Shown: positions 36,169 through 47,400 of the stretch, one piece after another
Numbering within the stretch: position 1 is the first letter of the stretch
Layout: each line of letters opens with the position of its first letter
Source of the DNA: Schistocerca nitens
Taxonomy: Eukaryota; Arthropoda; Insecta; Orthoptera; Acrididae
Direction: 5' to 3'
Length of the DNA: 64,000 nt
NCBI RefSeq assembly: GCF_023898315.1
Contig: NC_064619.1
Span: 349,194,650 to 349,258,649, forward strand
Made by a program: the position numbers and the translations under genes
Notes under the pieces: model-generated
Seen by the model: the letters and a program-made list of their open reading frames with translations, nothing else
Told to the model about the DNA's origin: nothing
Database searches by the model: none

Positions 36169-37370
36169 CCATATGATCAAAAGTATCCGAACACCTCAGA
36201 AACATACGTTTTTCATATTATGTCCATTATGCTGCCACCTACTGGCAGCAACTCCATATCAGCGACCTCTGTAGTCATTGGAAATCGAGAGAGAGCAGAA
36301 TGGGGCGCTCCGCGGAACTCACGGACTTCAGACGTGGTCAGGTGATTTGGTGTCACTTGTGTCATACGTCTGTGTGCGAAATTTACACTCTATTAACATC
36401 CCTAGGCGCACTGTTTCCGATGTGATAGTGAACTGGAAACGTGTAGGGACACGTACAGCACAAAACCGTACAGGCCGACCTCGTCTGTTGCCTGGCAAAG
36501 ACAGCCGACAGTTGAAGAAGGTTGCAATGTGTAATAGGCAGACCATCTCACAGGAATTCCAAATTGCATCAGGATCCACCGCAAGTACTATGACAGATAG
36601 GCGGGAAGCGAGAAAACTTGGATTTCATGATCGAGTTGCTGCTCAGAAGTCACACATCAAGCCGGTAAATGTCGAACGACGCCTCGCTTGCTGTCAGGAG
36701 CGTAAGCATTGGACGATTGAACAGTGGAAAAACCTTGTGTTGAGTGACGAATCACGGTACACAATGTGGCGATCTGATGGCAGGGTGTGGGTATGGCGAA
36801 TGCCCGGAGAACGTCATCTGCCAGCATGTGTAGTGCCAACAGTAAAATTCGGAGGCGGCGCTGTTAAGGTGTGGGCATGTTGTTTCTCGTGGCGCTATCA
36901 CAGCACAGGCCTACATGGATGTTCTAAGCACCTTCTTGCTTCCCACTGTTGTAGAGCAATTCGGGGATTGCGATAGCACCTTTCAACAAGATCGAGCACC
37001 TGTTCATAATACACGGCCAGTGGCAGAGAGATTACACGACAATAACATCCCTTTAATGGACTGGCCTGCACAGAGTCCTGACCTAAACCCTACAGACCAC
37101 CTTTGGGATGCTTTGAACCGCCGACTTCGTGCCAGGCCTCACAGACCGACATTGATACCTCTCCTCAGTGCAGCACTCCGTGAAGAATGGTCTGTCATTC
37201 CCCAAGAAACCTCCCAGCACCTGATTGAATGTATGCATGCGAGAATGGAAGCTGTCATCAAGGCTTCGGGTGGGCTAACACCATAATGAACTCCATCATT
37301 ACCGATGGAGAACGCCACGGACTTTTAAGTCATTTCAGCCAGGAGTCCGGATACTTCTGATCACATAGTG
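36169..37370 (+). mobile_element. Tc1-like element, nearly complete, frameshifted
   Basis: The ends CCATATGATCAAAAGTATCC and GGATACTTCTGATCACATAG are inverted and flanked by TA. At 1.2 kb it has full length. The transposase starts at ATG 36300 (MGRSAELTDFRRGQVIWCHL), shifts frame after about 35 codons, and shifts again near 36870. Confidence 0.9.
36300..37286 (+). pseudogene. Frameshifted Tc1-like transposase
   Basis: Three frames carry the protein: 36300 to about 36410 (N-terminal helix-turn-helix), about 36390-36870 (GRPRLLPGKDSRQLKKVAMC linker, and LSDESRYTMWRSDGRVWVWR with the first Asp), and about 36880-37286 (AYMDVLSTFLLP; FQQDRAPVHNT with the second Asp; WPAQSPDLNPTDHLWD with the third position). 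The spacing between second and third positions is 34 residues, but the third is Asp in place of the usual Glu. Family role: cut-and-paste transposition at TA. Two frameshifts mean that no active enzyme is made. Confidence 0.85.
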
Positions 37371-38380
37371 TATATCCACGTTAAATTTGAGGTGTAACCC
37401 TCCAAATACCTTAGTAGAAATACATTACTACTCATAGTAATTTGTAGTTTTTATTGATAAATGACATTAAACGAATTAAATTTGTTGCAATTAATGTATC
37501 ACTTTTTTATAATATACACATGTCCATATGTACAAGCAGCTTTCGTACAAGTAAATAAATATTTTATCCTGGGATCGAATAAGAATAACCAAATATTTGC
37601 TATTAAGAGGAAGGGTGTCGATGTAAAGAATTTTGTAACTAGCAATGTAGATGCATGCCTTAATGATGTGAGGGACATTAGTAAAATGTAGCTCTGTCAC
37701 AAGAAAATTATGTAGCGAAAAGTTTTAAGAAAATCTACAATGGTATATGGGACAATGTTCCCATAAAAAATTTTCCTGTTGGTAATAAACTACACCAAGT
37801 TGAATTTATAATATTGCCGCGACAATTTTGTCTGTGGCATGACTGGTGCACTCAAAACTAAGTCTGTAAAATGTTTTCTGGGCGGGGAGGATCTGTTATG
37901 ATCAAATCAACACGCTTACAGAAAAATGACATCCAATGATCTTGAGCGTTTTCTGATGGAGTAAATTTGTGTCAGAAGCTGGGCAGGCTGGAATTACAAG
38001 TGAAATTTTGAATAAATGGTCATAGTTATACAGAACACTGTGGTACATTGATGGAGTTTTGTAAGAAGCAACTGAGAAGACTGAATCGTTTAGAGAAAAC
38101 TCTTGATGAAATAACGACGATAGATGCTTCGAGAAGGAGGTTACCGGGGAAAGTGGGTGTTGGTTTATGGACGTGATAAATCTATTGAATAGCTTTTGAC
38201 ATGCGCACGAAAGCTTGATACTTCATTTGTGAGAAACAACTGGCGGAATTTTAACCACGATGAACATGGATTTCAGCAGCGAGATTGAAACTAGAGTTAT
38301 AATTGGGATGTCATCGGAAAAGAAATGCAAGTAATTACAGTAATGATTATCTTGGAGGAGTTTACAGAAGGGAATTTAAA
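37371..38380 (+). other. Unassigned, possibly decayed retroelement
   Basis: ORF 37461-37691 (76 codons) has no known motif. Around 38330-38390 and, after the SINE, 38586-38700, the joined frame reads GVYRREFQRSDRNRSRDSKF, an Arg/Ser/Asp-rich stretch like a gag-type linker. Weak evidence. Confidence 0.25.
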
Positions 38381-38575
38381 ATAGTTCAAATGGCTGTAAT
38401 CACTACGGGATTTAAGATCTGAGGTCATCAGTCCCTACACTTAGAACTACTTAAACCTAACTAACCTAAGGACAGCACACACATCCATGCCCGAGGCAGG
38501 ATTCAAGCCTGCGACCGTAGCAGCAGCGCGGTTCCGAAATGAACGGCCTAGAACAGCTCGGCCAAAGCAGCCGGC
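38381..38575 (-). mobile_element. tRNA-derived SINE, family 1
   Basis: Minus-strand copy with several substitutions. AAGGGAATTT at 38368-38377 and 38576-38585 is the target-site duplication. Confidence 0.92.
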
Positions 38576-39139
38576 AAGGGAATTTCAGAGGAGTGACAGG
38601 AACAGGAGTCGAGATAGCAAATTTGATGATAGAAATGGAACTTGACAACGGAATATGGATCATATGGAAGACTACAGGGGAAACAGTCAGGTAAACTGAA
38701 GGTTGTCCTATTGGGAGCCCGTCAGTTTGGGGAAAAAATAAGCAATTGAAATCAGGCTGGTTTAGGAAGAGAGAAAAGTTGGGGAGAGGTGTCGGCCCTT
38801 CTGGATAGCAGAATAGAGGGGTATACGAGGTCAATATGATACGTTTTAACATAGAACTGTGGAAAACCATGAAGCTACAAGAATGCAGATAGGTGGTAGT
38901 GAAGTGTAATAACGGAATCATGAAGGGTTACCAGAAAAACAGCAAAAATCACCTAAGTACGAATATTAGGTGTAAGCCTTGTAACTTAGAGACGAGTAGT
39001 GCAAGTAGCAATCATCGCTCCAGTAAGAAATCACACTCACTGGGGAAGCAGTGATTTGACGCTTTCTAATTGCGAACAGGAGGAAAAATGCGACGCGGTC
39101 ATGTACCACCTGCAAGCAATCTGCTCCAAATGCCGTATA
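38576..39139 (+). other. Unassigned, continues the pre-SINE sequence
   Basis: The sequence continues an Arg/Asp-rich frame for about 100 bp, then decays. The long minus-strand ORF 38466-38921 overlaps the SINE and is a shadow. Confidence 0.25.
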
Positions 39140-39141
39140 TA

Positions 39142-40563
39142 CACTCCTGGAAATTGAAATAAGAACACCGTGAATTCATTGTCCCAGGAAGGGGAAACTT
39201 TATTGACACATTCTTGGGGTCAGATACATCACATGATCACACTGACAGAACCACAGGCACATAGACACAGGCAACAGAGCATGCACAATGTCGGCTCTAG
39301 TACAGTGTATATCCACCTTTCGCAGCAATGCAGGCTGCTATTCTCCCATGGAGACGATCGTAGAGATGCTGGATGTAGTCCTGTGGAACGGCTTGCCATG
39401 CCATTTCCATCTGGCGCCTCAGTTGGACCAGCGTTCGTGCTGGACGTGCAGACCGCGTGAGACGGCGCTTCATCCAGTCCCAAACATGCTCAATGGGGGA
39501 CAGATCCGGAGATCTTGCTGGCCAGGGTAGTTGACTTACACCTTCTAGAGCACGTTGGGTGGCACGGGATACATGCGGACGTGCATTGTCCTGTTGGAAC
39601 AGCAAGTTCCCTTGCCGGTCTAGGAATGGTAGAACGATGGGTTCGATGACGGTTTGGATGTACTGTGCACTATTCAGTGTCCCCTCGACGATCACCAGTG
39701 GTGTACGGCCAGTGTAGGAGATCGCTCCCCACACCATGATGCCGGGTGTTGGCCCTGTGTGCCTCGGTCGTATGCAGTCCTGATTGTGGCGCTCACCTGC
39801 ACGGCGCCAAACACGCATACGACCATCATTGGCACCAAGGCAGAAGCGACTCTCATCGCTGAAGACGACACGTCTCCATTCGTCCCTCCATTCACGCCTG
39901 TCGCGACACCACTGGAGGCGGGCTGCACGATGTTGGGGCGTGAGCGGAAGACGGCCTAACGGTGTGCGGGACCGTAGCCCAGCTTCATGGAGACGGTTGC
40001 GAATGGTCCTCGCCGATACCCCAGGAGTAACAGTGTCCCTAATTTGCTGGGAAGTGGCGGTGCGGTCCCCTACGGCACTGCGTAGGATCCTACGGTCTTG
40101 GCGTGCATCCGTGCGTCGCTGCGGTCCGGTCCCAGGTCGACGGGCACGTGCACCTTCCGCCGACCACTGGCGACAACATCGATGTACTGTGGAGACCTCA
40201 CGCCCCACGTGTTGAGCAATTCGGCGGTACGTCCACCCGGCCTCCCGCATGCCCACTATACGCCCTCGCTCAAAGTCCGTCAACTGCACATACGGTTCAC
40301 GTCCACGCTGTCGCGGCATGCTACCAGTGTTAAAGACTGCGATGGAGCTCCGTATGCCACGGCAAACTGGCTGACACTGACGGCGGCGGTGCACAAATGC
40401 TGCGCAGCTAGCGCCATTCGACGGCCAACACCGCGGTTCCTGGTGTGTCCGCTGTGCCGTGCGTGTGATCATTGCTTGTACAGCCCTCTCGCAGTGTCCG
40501 GAGCAAGTATGGTGGGTCTGACACACCGGTGTCAATGTGTTCTTTTTTCCATTTCCAGGAGTG
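39142..40563 (-). mobile_element. Complete Tc1-like transposon with intact transposase
   Basis: Inverted ends CACTCCTGGAAATTGAAATA (39142) and TTTTTTCCATTTCCAGGAGT (ending 40563 with G) match over about 28 bp with few differences. TA lies on both sides. Length is 1422 bp. The coding region, on the minus strand, occupies most of it. This is the youngest-looking DNA transposon in the window. Confidence 0.95.
39297..40319 (-). CDS. Tc1-like DDE transposase, full length
   Basis: 340 codons without interruption, the typical Tc1 length. I chose the ATG at 40319 (MPRQRGREPYVQLTDFERGR) because the conserved DNA-binding domain starts there; the frame stays open for 72 further codons upstream, but those belong to the element's untranslated end. 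Residues 15-50 form the first helix-turn-helix (FERGRIVGMREAGWTYRRIA), 53-75 the basic linker, and 88-116 a second helical DNA-binding domain. The catalytic domain has D155 (VVFSDESRF), D244 (FQQDNARPH) and E277 (SPDLSPIEHVW). The D244-E277 gap is 32 residues, against 34 in classical Tc1. GIMVWGAIS at 193-201 is the family Gly-rich box. The protein should cut at the terminal repeats and reinsert at TA. Intact sequence suggests recent activity, not proven. Confidence 0.93.
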   Translation of the reverse strand: MPRQRGREPYVQLTDFERGRIVGMREAGWTYRRIAQHVGREVSTVHRCCRQWSAEGARARRPGTGPQRRTDARQDRRILRSAVGDRTATSQQIRDTVTPGVSARTIRNRLHEAGLRSRTPLGRLPLTPQHRAARLQWCRDRREWRDEWRRVVFSDESRFCLGANDGRMRVWRRAGERHNQDCIRPRHTGPTPGIMVWGAISYTGRTPLVIVEGTLNSAQYIQTVIEPIVLPFLDRQGNLLFQQDNARPHVSRATQRALEGVSQLPWPARSPDLSPIEHVWDWMKRRLTRSARPARTLVQLRRQMEMAWQAVPQDYIQHLYDRLHGRIAACIAAKGGYTLY

Positions 40564-40837
40564 TAGAATGTCTCAGATATCCAGCAAGGCCTAGTTCAGC
40601 GAGCACAGGAAGTCCAGAGAGCAAAAGTATTCCAACAACCTCAGATGAACGAGCATCCAGAAGATACTACATTCGTGACCATTATATGCAGTTAAGCTAA
40701 CATACTAAGAAAGAACTGTGAAGCTTGCCTGTTCATAACGCTGGACTAGGGTTACTTGTTTTCATCGTACATTTGTCTTCATGTACCTACGTCTGTATGT
40801 CAGTTACTCTGTAACGAGTGTTTGAATTATTTTTGTT

Positions 40838-41256
40838 TTGAATAATCAGTCGTCTGACTGGTTTGATGCGGCCTGCCACGAATTCCTCTCCTGTGCCAGT
40901 CTCTTCATCCCAGAGTAGCACTTGCAACCTACTTCCCCAATTATTTGCTGGATATATTCCAATCTCCGTCTTCCCTACAGTTTTTGCCCTCTACAGTTCC
41001 CCTTAGTACATGGAAATCATTCCCTGATGTCTTAACAGATGTAATATCATCCTGCCCCTTCTCCTTCTCCGTGTTTCCACATATTCCTTTCCTCCCCGAT
41101 TCTGTGCAGAACCTCCTCAGTCCCTACCTTATCAGTATACCTGATTTTCAACATTCTTATATAGCACTACATCTCAAATGCTTCGATTCTCTTCGGTTCC
41201 AGTTTTCCAGTAAAATACAATTCTGTGCTCCAAACGTACATTCTCAGAAATTTCTT
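40838..41256 (-). mobile_element. RTE-like LINE, 3' part (C-terminal coding end)
   Basis: The minus-strand translation has WSTELYFTGKLEPKRIEAFE, then RMLKIRYTDKVRTEEVLHRI, the C-terminal region seen in insect endonuclease-reverse transcriptases (consensus LEAFEMWCWRRMLKI.W.D.V.NEEVL.R). Stops and frameshifts are present. It is cut at its 5' side where a SINE starts. The 3' end lies near 40838. Confidence 0.7.
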
Positions 41257-41455
41257 GCCGGCCGCGGTGGTCTAGCGGTTCTAGGCGCTCAGTCCGGAAC
41301 CGCGCGACCGCTACGGTCGCAGGTTCGAATCCTGCCTCGGGCATGGATGTGTGTGATGTCCTTAGGTTAGTTAGGTTTAAGTAGTTCTAAGTTCTAGGGG
41401 ACTAATGACCTCAGCAGTTGAGTCCCATAGTGCTCAGGGCCATTTGAACCATTTG
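41257..41455 (+). mobile_element. tRNA-derived SINE, family 1
   Basis: Full copy with canonical boxes (GGTCTAGCGG, GGTTCGAATCC). No clear target-site duplication: the left flank is LINE sequence and the right flank is unrelated, so one side was probably lost. Confidence 0.93.
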
Positions 41456-41598
41456 TAACGCCCAAGTCTTTCTGTGTTGTCGCGAACCCCGCAGACACGA
41501 AATTTTCAGCTTGACTCTCTCGCCGTTCCCCTCTCGTACACATCTGATCGTGTAAGCCAACCAAGAAATGGATGACCCCAAATCCCAAGTCACCTCTG

Positions 41599-41798
41599 CC
41601 GGCCGTCGTGGCCGAGCGGTTCTATGCGCTTCAGTCCGGAACCGCGCAGCTGTTACGGTCGCAGTTTCGAATCTTGCTTTGGGCATGGATGTGTGTGGTC
41701 TCCTTAGTTTAGTTAGGTTTATTAGTTCTAAGTCTAGGGGTCTGATGACCTCAGATGTTAAGTCCCATAGTGCTCAGAGCCATTTGAACCATTTGAAT
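41599..41798 (+). mobile_element. tRNA-derived SINE, family 1
   Basis: Full copy with a changed B box (GTTTCGAATC). The perfect 14-bp duplication CCAAGTCACCTCTG lies at 41585-41598 and 41799-41812. Confidence 0.95.
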
Positions 41799-41812
41799 CC
41801 AAGTCACCTCTG

Positions 41813-42300
41813 ATGCGAGCGTGAGGTTCTGAGTATGGATTTTGCGTCCCACGTCAGGTTACGACATAGAAATTGGCGTCAGGTGTGTGGTCCTGGATTC
41901 GTTTCCTGGCTGAGTATCTTTACTAAGAAGTACGGTACCTTTGTGTATGAAAGATAGCACTTTCTCCTAGGAGAACTAACTAGCTGACCCCATCTTAGGA
42001 TGCTTTTGTTTGAGCTTATCAGGTAGATGAAGCACATTCTTTTCTAATGTACAGCAGGAGTGAAGCAAGATGAAGAAACAGGAAGAAGTCAGGTAGTAGT
42101 CCACCGTCCCGTGTCGCAGTATTACTAGAAGCTTGTTGGAGGAAACACAAGAGGACGTCTTTCGCAGCAGTTTCGACAGACAATACGGGGGCCACAGACA
42201 CTTGAATTAGCGGTGCGTGCATGTTGACCTGACGGAATTCCAGTATTACATCTACGCGAGACACCAATGCAGCGCCGCCGTCTGACAGACAAAGCGCTGA
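41813..42300. other. No recognisable gene
   Basis: ORF 42019-42327 (-) shows no motif. Confidence 0.35.
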
Positions 42301-43070
42301 GTTAATCACAACGTAGCATGGAGACAAGTTCTACAGCTTCGAATCTTCGACAAAGGATGAAAAAACACCTAATCTGGCATGTAGCGAGGCTCCCTTTCAG
42401 CATATAGTTTTGTCTCATACATTTAAGTTAATTCAGAGGGCTTTTGACAGAAACAAAAATGAACTTAGAGAACTGGTAGACAACAGTAACCTTACTTTCT
42501 AACCGGCGCAAAGTCATAACGATAGTGAGCTATTAAGATTTGTTAAAACTAGAATTTTTGGTAAAATCTGAAATAAAATTCTCGTATATTCGAGAAGTTG
42601 TCCATGGAGAAATGAAGGAATCGGACATTCCTAGTAGCTAAGCTCTAATTTGGAAGCTGGCGCGAGCATTTTTCATACATGGAATGGAAGATGAGATGAT
42701 TAGAAACGTCGTTAGAGCAAGGAGGAATTTCTGACGGTAGGCCAGACTGTAGACCTATCAACAAGAGAAGAAGCATCCATCGCCTATTGCTATAAAGAGT
42801 TCAGCGATTCCAGTCCCTCCAGAGTCTGTTGTTTTAGATGTAAGAGAGGAGGCCATAATGCAAGGAAATTCACTGTGGAGAAACACTTCAAGACAAGAGA
42901 CGCTATGCCGCCGAGATGTAGTGCAACAGAGAAAGAGACACCCTGTCCTCCACCATCGACAAGAAGGACAGAGGAAACTCAATGCTGAGGCCGTCACCCG
43001 GATATTGGAAGCTTGTGACCGACGAGGTGTCGTCGATGCTATCTTCAAAGTCATCCAGGACCAAGCGATA
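42301..43070 (+). pseudogene. Retroelement gag-like remnant
   Basis: Scattered frames read RNELRELVD-like, LIWKLARAFFIHGMEDEMIR (about 42640-42710) and, at 42826-42870, VCCFRCKRGGHNARKF. The last is a CCHC zinc-knuckle pattern (C-x2-C-x4-H-x4-C) whose last Cys is now Phe. In gag proteins this motif binds the element RNA. The parts lie in different frames and no protease or reverse transcriptase follows. Assignment to an element class is not possible. Confidence 0.45.
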
Positions 43071-44428
43071 ATATGAGACCTGTGTTATGTCAGTTTGTAG
43101 AGAACAACAGAGTAATGATGATACCAGGCTAGCTAATACGAAGAATTGCCTCATAGTGACGCGTGCATCGTGTGTCATTGCTAATAAAATAGCCTTAGAA
43201 GCTGGTGTTCTTATTCGCTGACGTACTTTATTCTTCATGTTTTCAGTTTTTTGAAAATTTTTATGTGTTTACAAAGGCAGATCGTGAAGGTTTGACGCGA
43301 TCGGATATAATTTGGTAACATTCGTCGTATACGAATGCCATATCTACTCTGTCATATACACTGTGAAAGACTGACTAGCTTCAGAAAGAAGTTTACTGTT
43401 GGCTATAACTGCAGACCACAAATTGATGAGCATCAAGCACACAGGAAAACACAGTGACAGAGTTACGTGTATGTCTACTTACAGTTGCTACAGTATGGGA
43501 GACTTTGGGAGCTGTTGTCTTGACAGCGGACGGTGATTTTTAGCGCAATTACCTTCTTACTGTTTATTCAAGTTCCATCTAATTTATATCGATTGAATGG
43601 ATGTCCACGGCTCTCTCCCTGCCACCGAAAAATGCATGTAGCAATACTGAAACGAAAAAAATTTGGAATCCATAAAAATTAAAATTACTTCCGTAAAATG
43701 TTCTAAATATTGTCCAGCAGCTTGTTATACGCCACCGTCCTCGGTTTGTATTAGGTGATGCCGCGGCACCAGTGAAATTCAAGAAATTCTTACGAGAATG
43801 TAGCTGTCCCTCGATGTGAACAAAGGCAATGTATTTTTCGTAAACAGGTATAAATTCCCAACGTTGTTCAGTACAGGATTGTGCATCCACAGGATTTAAA
43901 GTTGACTGACCTCATAATACCAGATGTGAAAAAGTTGGCACCTCTAGGTGATCCGCTGGATGAAAGAAAGTGTAATTCATCTAAAAATAAGGATTGTATA
44001 CATCCTTTGTCCAGAAAATTATCGAAGGGTTTCCGTATGACATCGTGGGTAGGAAATATTAAGTGGAAATAGTAGATCCTAAGAAGAGTAGCGCATTTCA
44101 TAGTGGGTTCGTTCAGATCGTGAAAACATTCTGAGACGCTGATGCAGCTCTGGCAAAAGATCTGTAAAGGCAACATTTGTCACCAAATGGTTTTGTGCTA
44201 TAACTATGAAAACAAACTTTAGAAGAAGAGTCAGACAACATATCAATTCATTCCATGATTTCACGGAAAGTCCATGTTCCTAACTGAAACTATCTTACAT
44301 ATCCAAATGTGTATACGTCACCTGTATGTCTCGTTTTGGGGTGTCGAGGCAGGCACACGACTTCATGACTCGCTCACGGGGACTTCAGTAATATACATAG
44401 CTACTTTCGTTGCTGTTGGTCTCACATA
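43071..44428. other. No recognisable gene
   Basis: Several ORFs of 60-110 codons on both strands (43579-43890 -, 43868-44176 -, 43881-44072 +), none with a motif. Confidence 0.35.
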
Positions 44429-45536
44429 CACTAAAAAGCCAAAACATTATGACCACGCGTTTAATAGCATGTTGTTTCACTTTTCAAACACAGTACAACA
44501 GAGATTCTGCTTGGCATGGATTCTATAAGTCCCTGACAGGATTCCGGAAGTATGTGGCACCAGATGTCTACGAAGAGGTCAAGAAATTCTCCAAAATTAA
44601 GCGATGGTGGATTACAGGCGCTTTCTCCCGATATGTTTTCCAGTGGGCACAAACCACAGTAGCACGATTCCGACTATGTTATCCTACTGGAAGTTGTCAT
44701 CGCCGTAGTGGGGAGACGACACGTATGAAGCAATGCAGGTGGTCCGCAATGATGTTCACGTAGTTCACTGCTGTCATGATACCTACCACTAATAGCACAG
44801 TTTCTATGGAAGTGCGACTAAATGTACCTCACAGCATAATTCTGCCATCAATGGCCTCCATCCGGGCGCGGTGCATGTTCCGTGCAGGCATTCGTCTGGA
44901 TGACGGCTTCTAAGGATTCAACCATCGACATTGTGTAACAAGAAATGCGATTCATTCGACGGGCGACACCTACCTACTGATCCGTTGTGCAAACTCAGTG
45001 ATGCTGTGCCCTCTGCGGTCGTAACTGAGAATGTCGTTGAGTTAACACAGGAACATGTAGGGGTCGTGTGATGTGGAGCTTTGTTTTCAACAAGGGCCTG
45101 TGAACGGTGTGCTCCGAAACACTTGCCCTGCACCATCATTGTACTCTGTCGTCAGACCTACCACAGATCGCTGCTTATCCTGCAATACACAGTGGGGGAT
45201 GTTCCGGCCTCTGCATTTTGTGGTGAGAGGTGGACACTGAGTACCACACGATCTACGCATTATTTCATCTTTCGACCACTTTTCATAGGTGCTTCTGCGA
45301 TTCAGAGATTCTCGTTACCGCCTTCAGCGCCACAAAAATGCGCCCTGTGTCAAAATCGCTATTATATGCGGATTTCAGTATTTGCGGGCCGTATCTTCAC
45401 TATAATAACTGCCCATTCGTCTCTCTTTGCAACTTACATTCTACCCGTACTGCCCCAAGTGACCGCAACACCATGTGAAGGCATCCAGCCAAGCGGTGAG
45501 CAGCGGTCGTAATGTTTTGGCCCATAGGTGGATGTG
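44429..45536. mobile_element. Tc1/mariner-type element without recognisable transposase
   Basis: The ends CACTAAAAAGCCAAAACATT and AATGTTTTGGCCCATAGGTG are inverted (core GGCCAAAACATTA.GACC) and flanked by TA. At 1.1 kb it is nearly full length. The interior has only chance ORFs on both strands, so it is either non-autonomous or heavily decayed. Confidence 0.75.
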
Positions 45537-45849
45537 TATGTGTTTGTGCGTACTCGCTTGTTTAGACGTCGGCTAGACATGAGGTTTCGATAATTTGCAG
45601 TAGGCCATCATTTTGAACACGTGACAGATTATGACTACGTTAAACGTCTACACATTATTTGCAAAACCCGAATGGTCAAAGTGGTCTGGTGCAGATAAAC
45701 GCACCGCTGGGCTGTACTAATGCCTCAGGAAGTATATAGGGCATTCTTCAATTATATCCCTATTTTAACTAACTATTATTTACTCATCAACAATGTTACA
45801 TACTTGCTTTCCATTTCAGTATGTGCTATTGACCTTGCCGTTTCGTAAT

Positions 45850-46140
45850 TCCACGTAGGCACCTGCATTAGTGAACACCGTTGCAGTCGGAGTGCAACGT
45901 TCCGAACAGACCGTTGCAACTATCGTTTGGTACTCTCGAACGATCTTCCCTAATGACTGTATCTAATGTGTCTTGGTGTACGTTTTATCTTTCAATTATC
46001 CAGAGAGAAAAAAATTCCAGTGTGGTCAAGTCTGGACTTCTCGATGGCCACTCAGGATTTCCGCGAAATCCATTAACGTGGCCTCAGAAAGGGACTGTCA
46101 GTCCATTCTTTCAAAATCAACACAAAATGGGGACGTGAGT
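45850..46140 (-). pseudogene. DDE transposase fragment (RSPDLT type)
   Basis: The minus strand reads VNGFRGNPEWPSRSPDLTTL, then EFFSLWIIER and a stop, close to the insect transposase consensus WPPRSPDLTPLDFFLWGYLK. This region holds the third catalytic residue. Upstream (higher coordinates) frames are broken, and no terminal repeats were found. Confidence 0.55.
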
Positions 46141-46510
46141 AGCCGAATCTGCGCGCAACAGATTCGCATGCAGACTTCTTATTGTATTCATGTCAACAAT
46201 CTCATGTCTCCTCCTCTCTCGCCTTCACAATCGTTCCATCACTACAGGCGAATGCCATACTTCCATCCTAGCTGCAAACCTCGCACTGTCAGAAATGTGT
46301 ATTCTCTGTGCCATCTTTACTTTATTCGTGGTTAGAGATGCGACAAAGAACAAATACGTAATAATTACATAATGGCATAGAATAGAGCATAATAAAGTGT
46401 TAGAGTATCTTACATCGTTTTTGATACAATAGCAGTAAAATACAAATAGGTACTTAATAATGGATCACCCTACATATACTGATTTAAATGTCTCTCATTA
46501 ATCTACGTCC

Positions 46511-46716
46511 GCAGCTCATGGTCGTGCGGCAGCGTTCTCGCTTCTCGCGCCCGGGTTCCCGGGTTCGATTCCCGGCGGGGTCAGGGATTTTCTCTGTCTC
46601 GTGATGACTAGGTGTTGTGTGCTGTCCTTCGGTTCGTTAGGTTTAAGCAGTTCTAAGTTGTAGGGGACTAATGACCATAGAAGTTAAGTCCCATAGTGCT
46701 CAGAGCCATTTGAACC
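46511..46716 (+). mobile_element. tRNA-derived SINE, family 2 head with the family 1 tail
   Basis: The head GCAGCTCATGGTCGTGCGGC, with B box GGGTTCGATTCCC and GTCAGGGATTTTCTCTG, is unlike family 1. The 3' part (TTAGGTTTAAGCAGTTCTAA through GTGCTCAGAGCCATTTGAACC) is the family 1 tail. The flanks ATTAATCTACGTCC (46497-46510) and ATTAATCTACATCC (46717-46730) form a 14-bp duplication with one mismatch. Confidence 0.95.
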
Positions 46717-47189
46717 ATTAATCTACATCCATTTTGAGGTATTTCTTCTGCCATTACGTACTTAGTGGCGTAGTACTGTTTTGGTCTGTTTAAGAATTAT
46801 ATTATATGCTACAAACTATATAGAACACAGGTTTTATAAGTTGTCGGTCAACTAGAGCTGTTTGCAGACTAATATAATTGAAATTTCTGTCTTTCTATGT
46901 TATTGTCCAGTCAGCGATATGTAAATAGCTTTTATCCTTCCAGAATAGCTTGTACTAAGTGGCATGAATATATGCATCGTGGTAATCCATCACATCATCT
47001 TTAAATTTTATATGCTTGTGATTCTAGTCATCAGGGATGCGTGTATTTTACCTTGTGATGATCTGTATCAGCTGTTGCAATCAGTGCTTTGAAATTTCAT
47101 GATTTACGGCAAGAGCCTGGTTATTAATCAGCATAATACAACGCTCTGCCAGCAGTTCACAACAGCGAGTGATGTAGGAGAGTGGCTAA

Positions 47190-47400
47190 GATTGGCAACT
47201 GCATTCGGACCGGCGTGGCACGCTAGATATCGGCTTTATATGCAATTGCCAGGCTAACGTGGAAGTGATTTCTTTGAAAATGACAAGATCGAATCCTTCC
47301 CCGTCATACCCCAATCAGATTTTGTGTTCCGTCTTCACTAATCTCGTTGTGGATGGGAGGTTAAGCGTTACTCTTCCTTTCCTCCTATTCTGCGTTGGAT
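47190..47400 (+). mobile_element. Degenerate SINE, variant of family 3
   Basis: Recognisable pieces: GCATTCGGACC near the head, TTCTTTGAAAATGACAAGAT, CCTTCCCCGTCATACCCCAA, then TTTGTGTTCCGTCTTCACTA and GTTGTGGATGGGAGGTTAAG. These match, from memory, a SINE with the same first half as the 9648 copy and a different end. Confidence 0.5.

Noticed and set aside
36328..36839. Minus-strand ORFs across 36328-36839
   Set aside because: Antisense of the Tc1-like transposase, which is clearly on the plus strand.
38466..38921. 151-codon minus-strand ORF
   Set aside because: Its end is SINE sequence and the rest is opposite a weak retroelement-like frame; no motif.
39654..40700. Long plus-strand ORFs (up to 200 codons) opposite the transposase
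   Set aside because: They are antisense shadows of the intact Tc1-like transposase and have Arg/Pro/Ser-rich composition without motifs.
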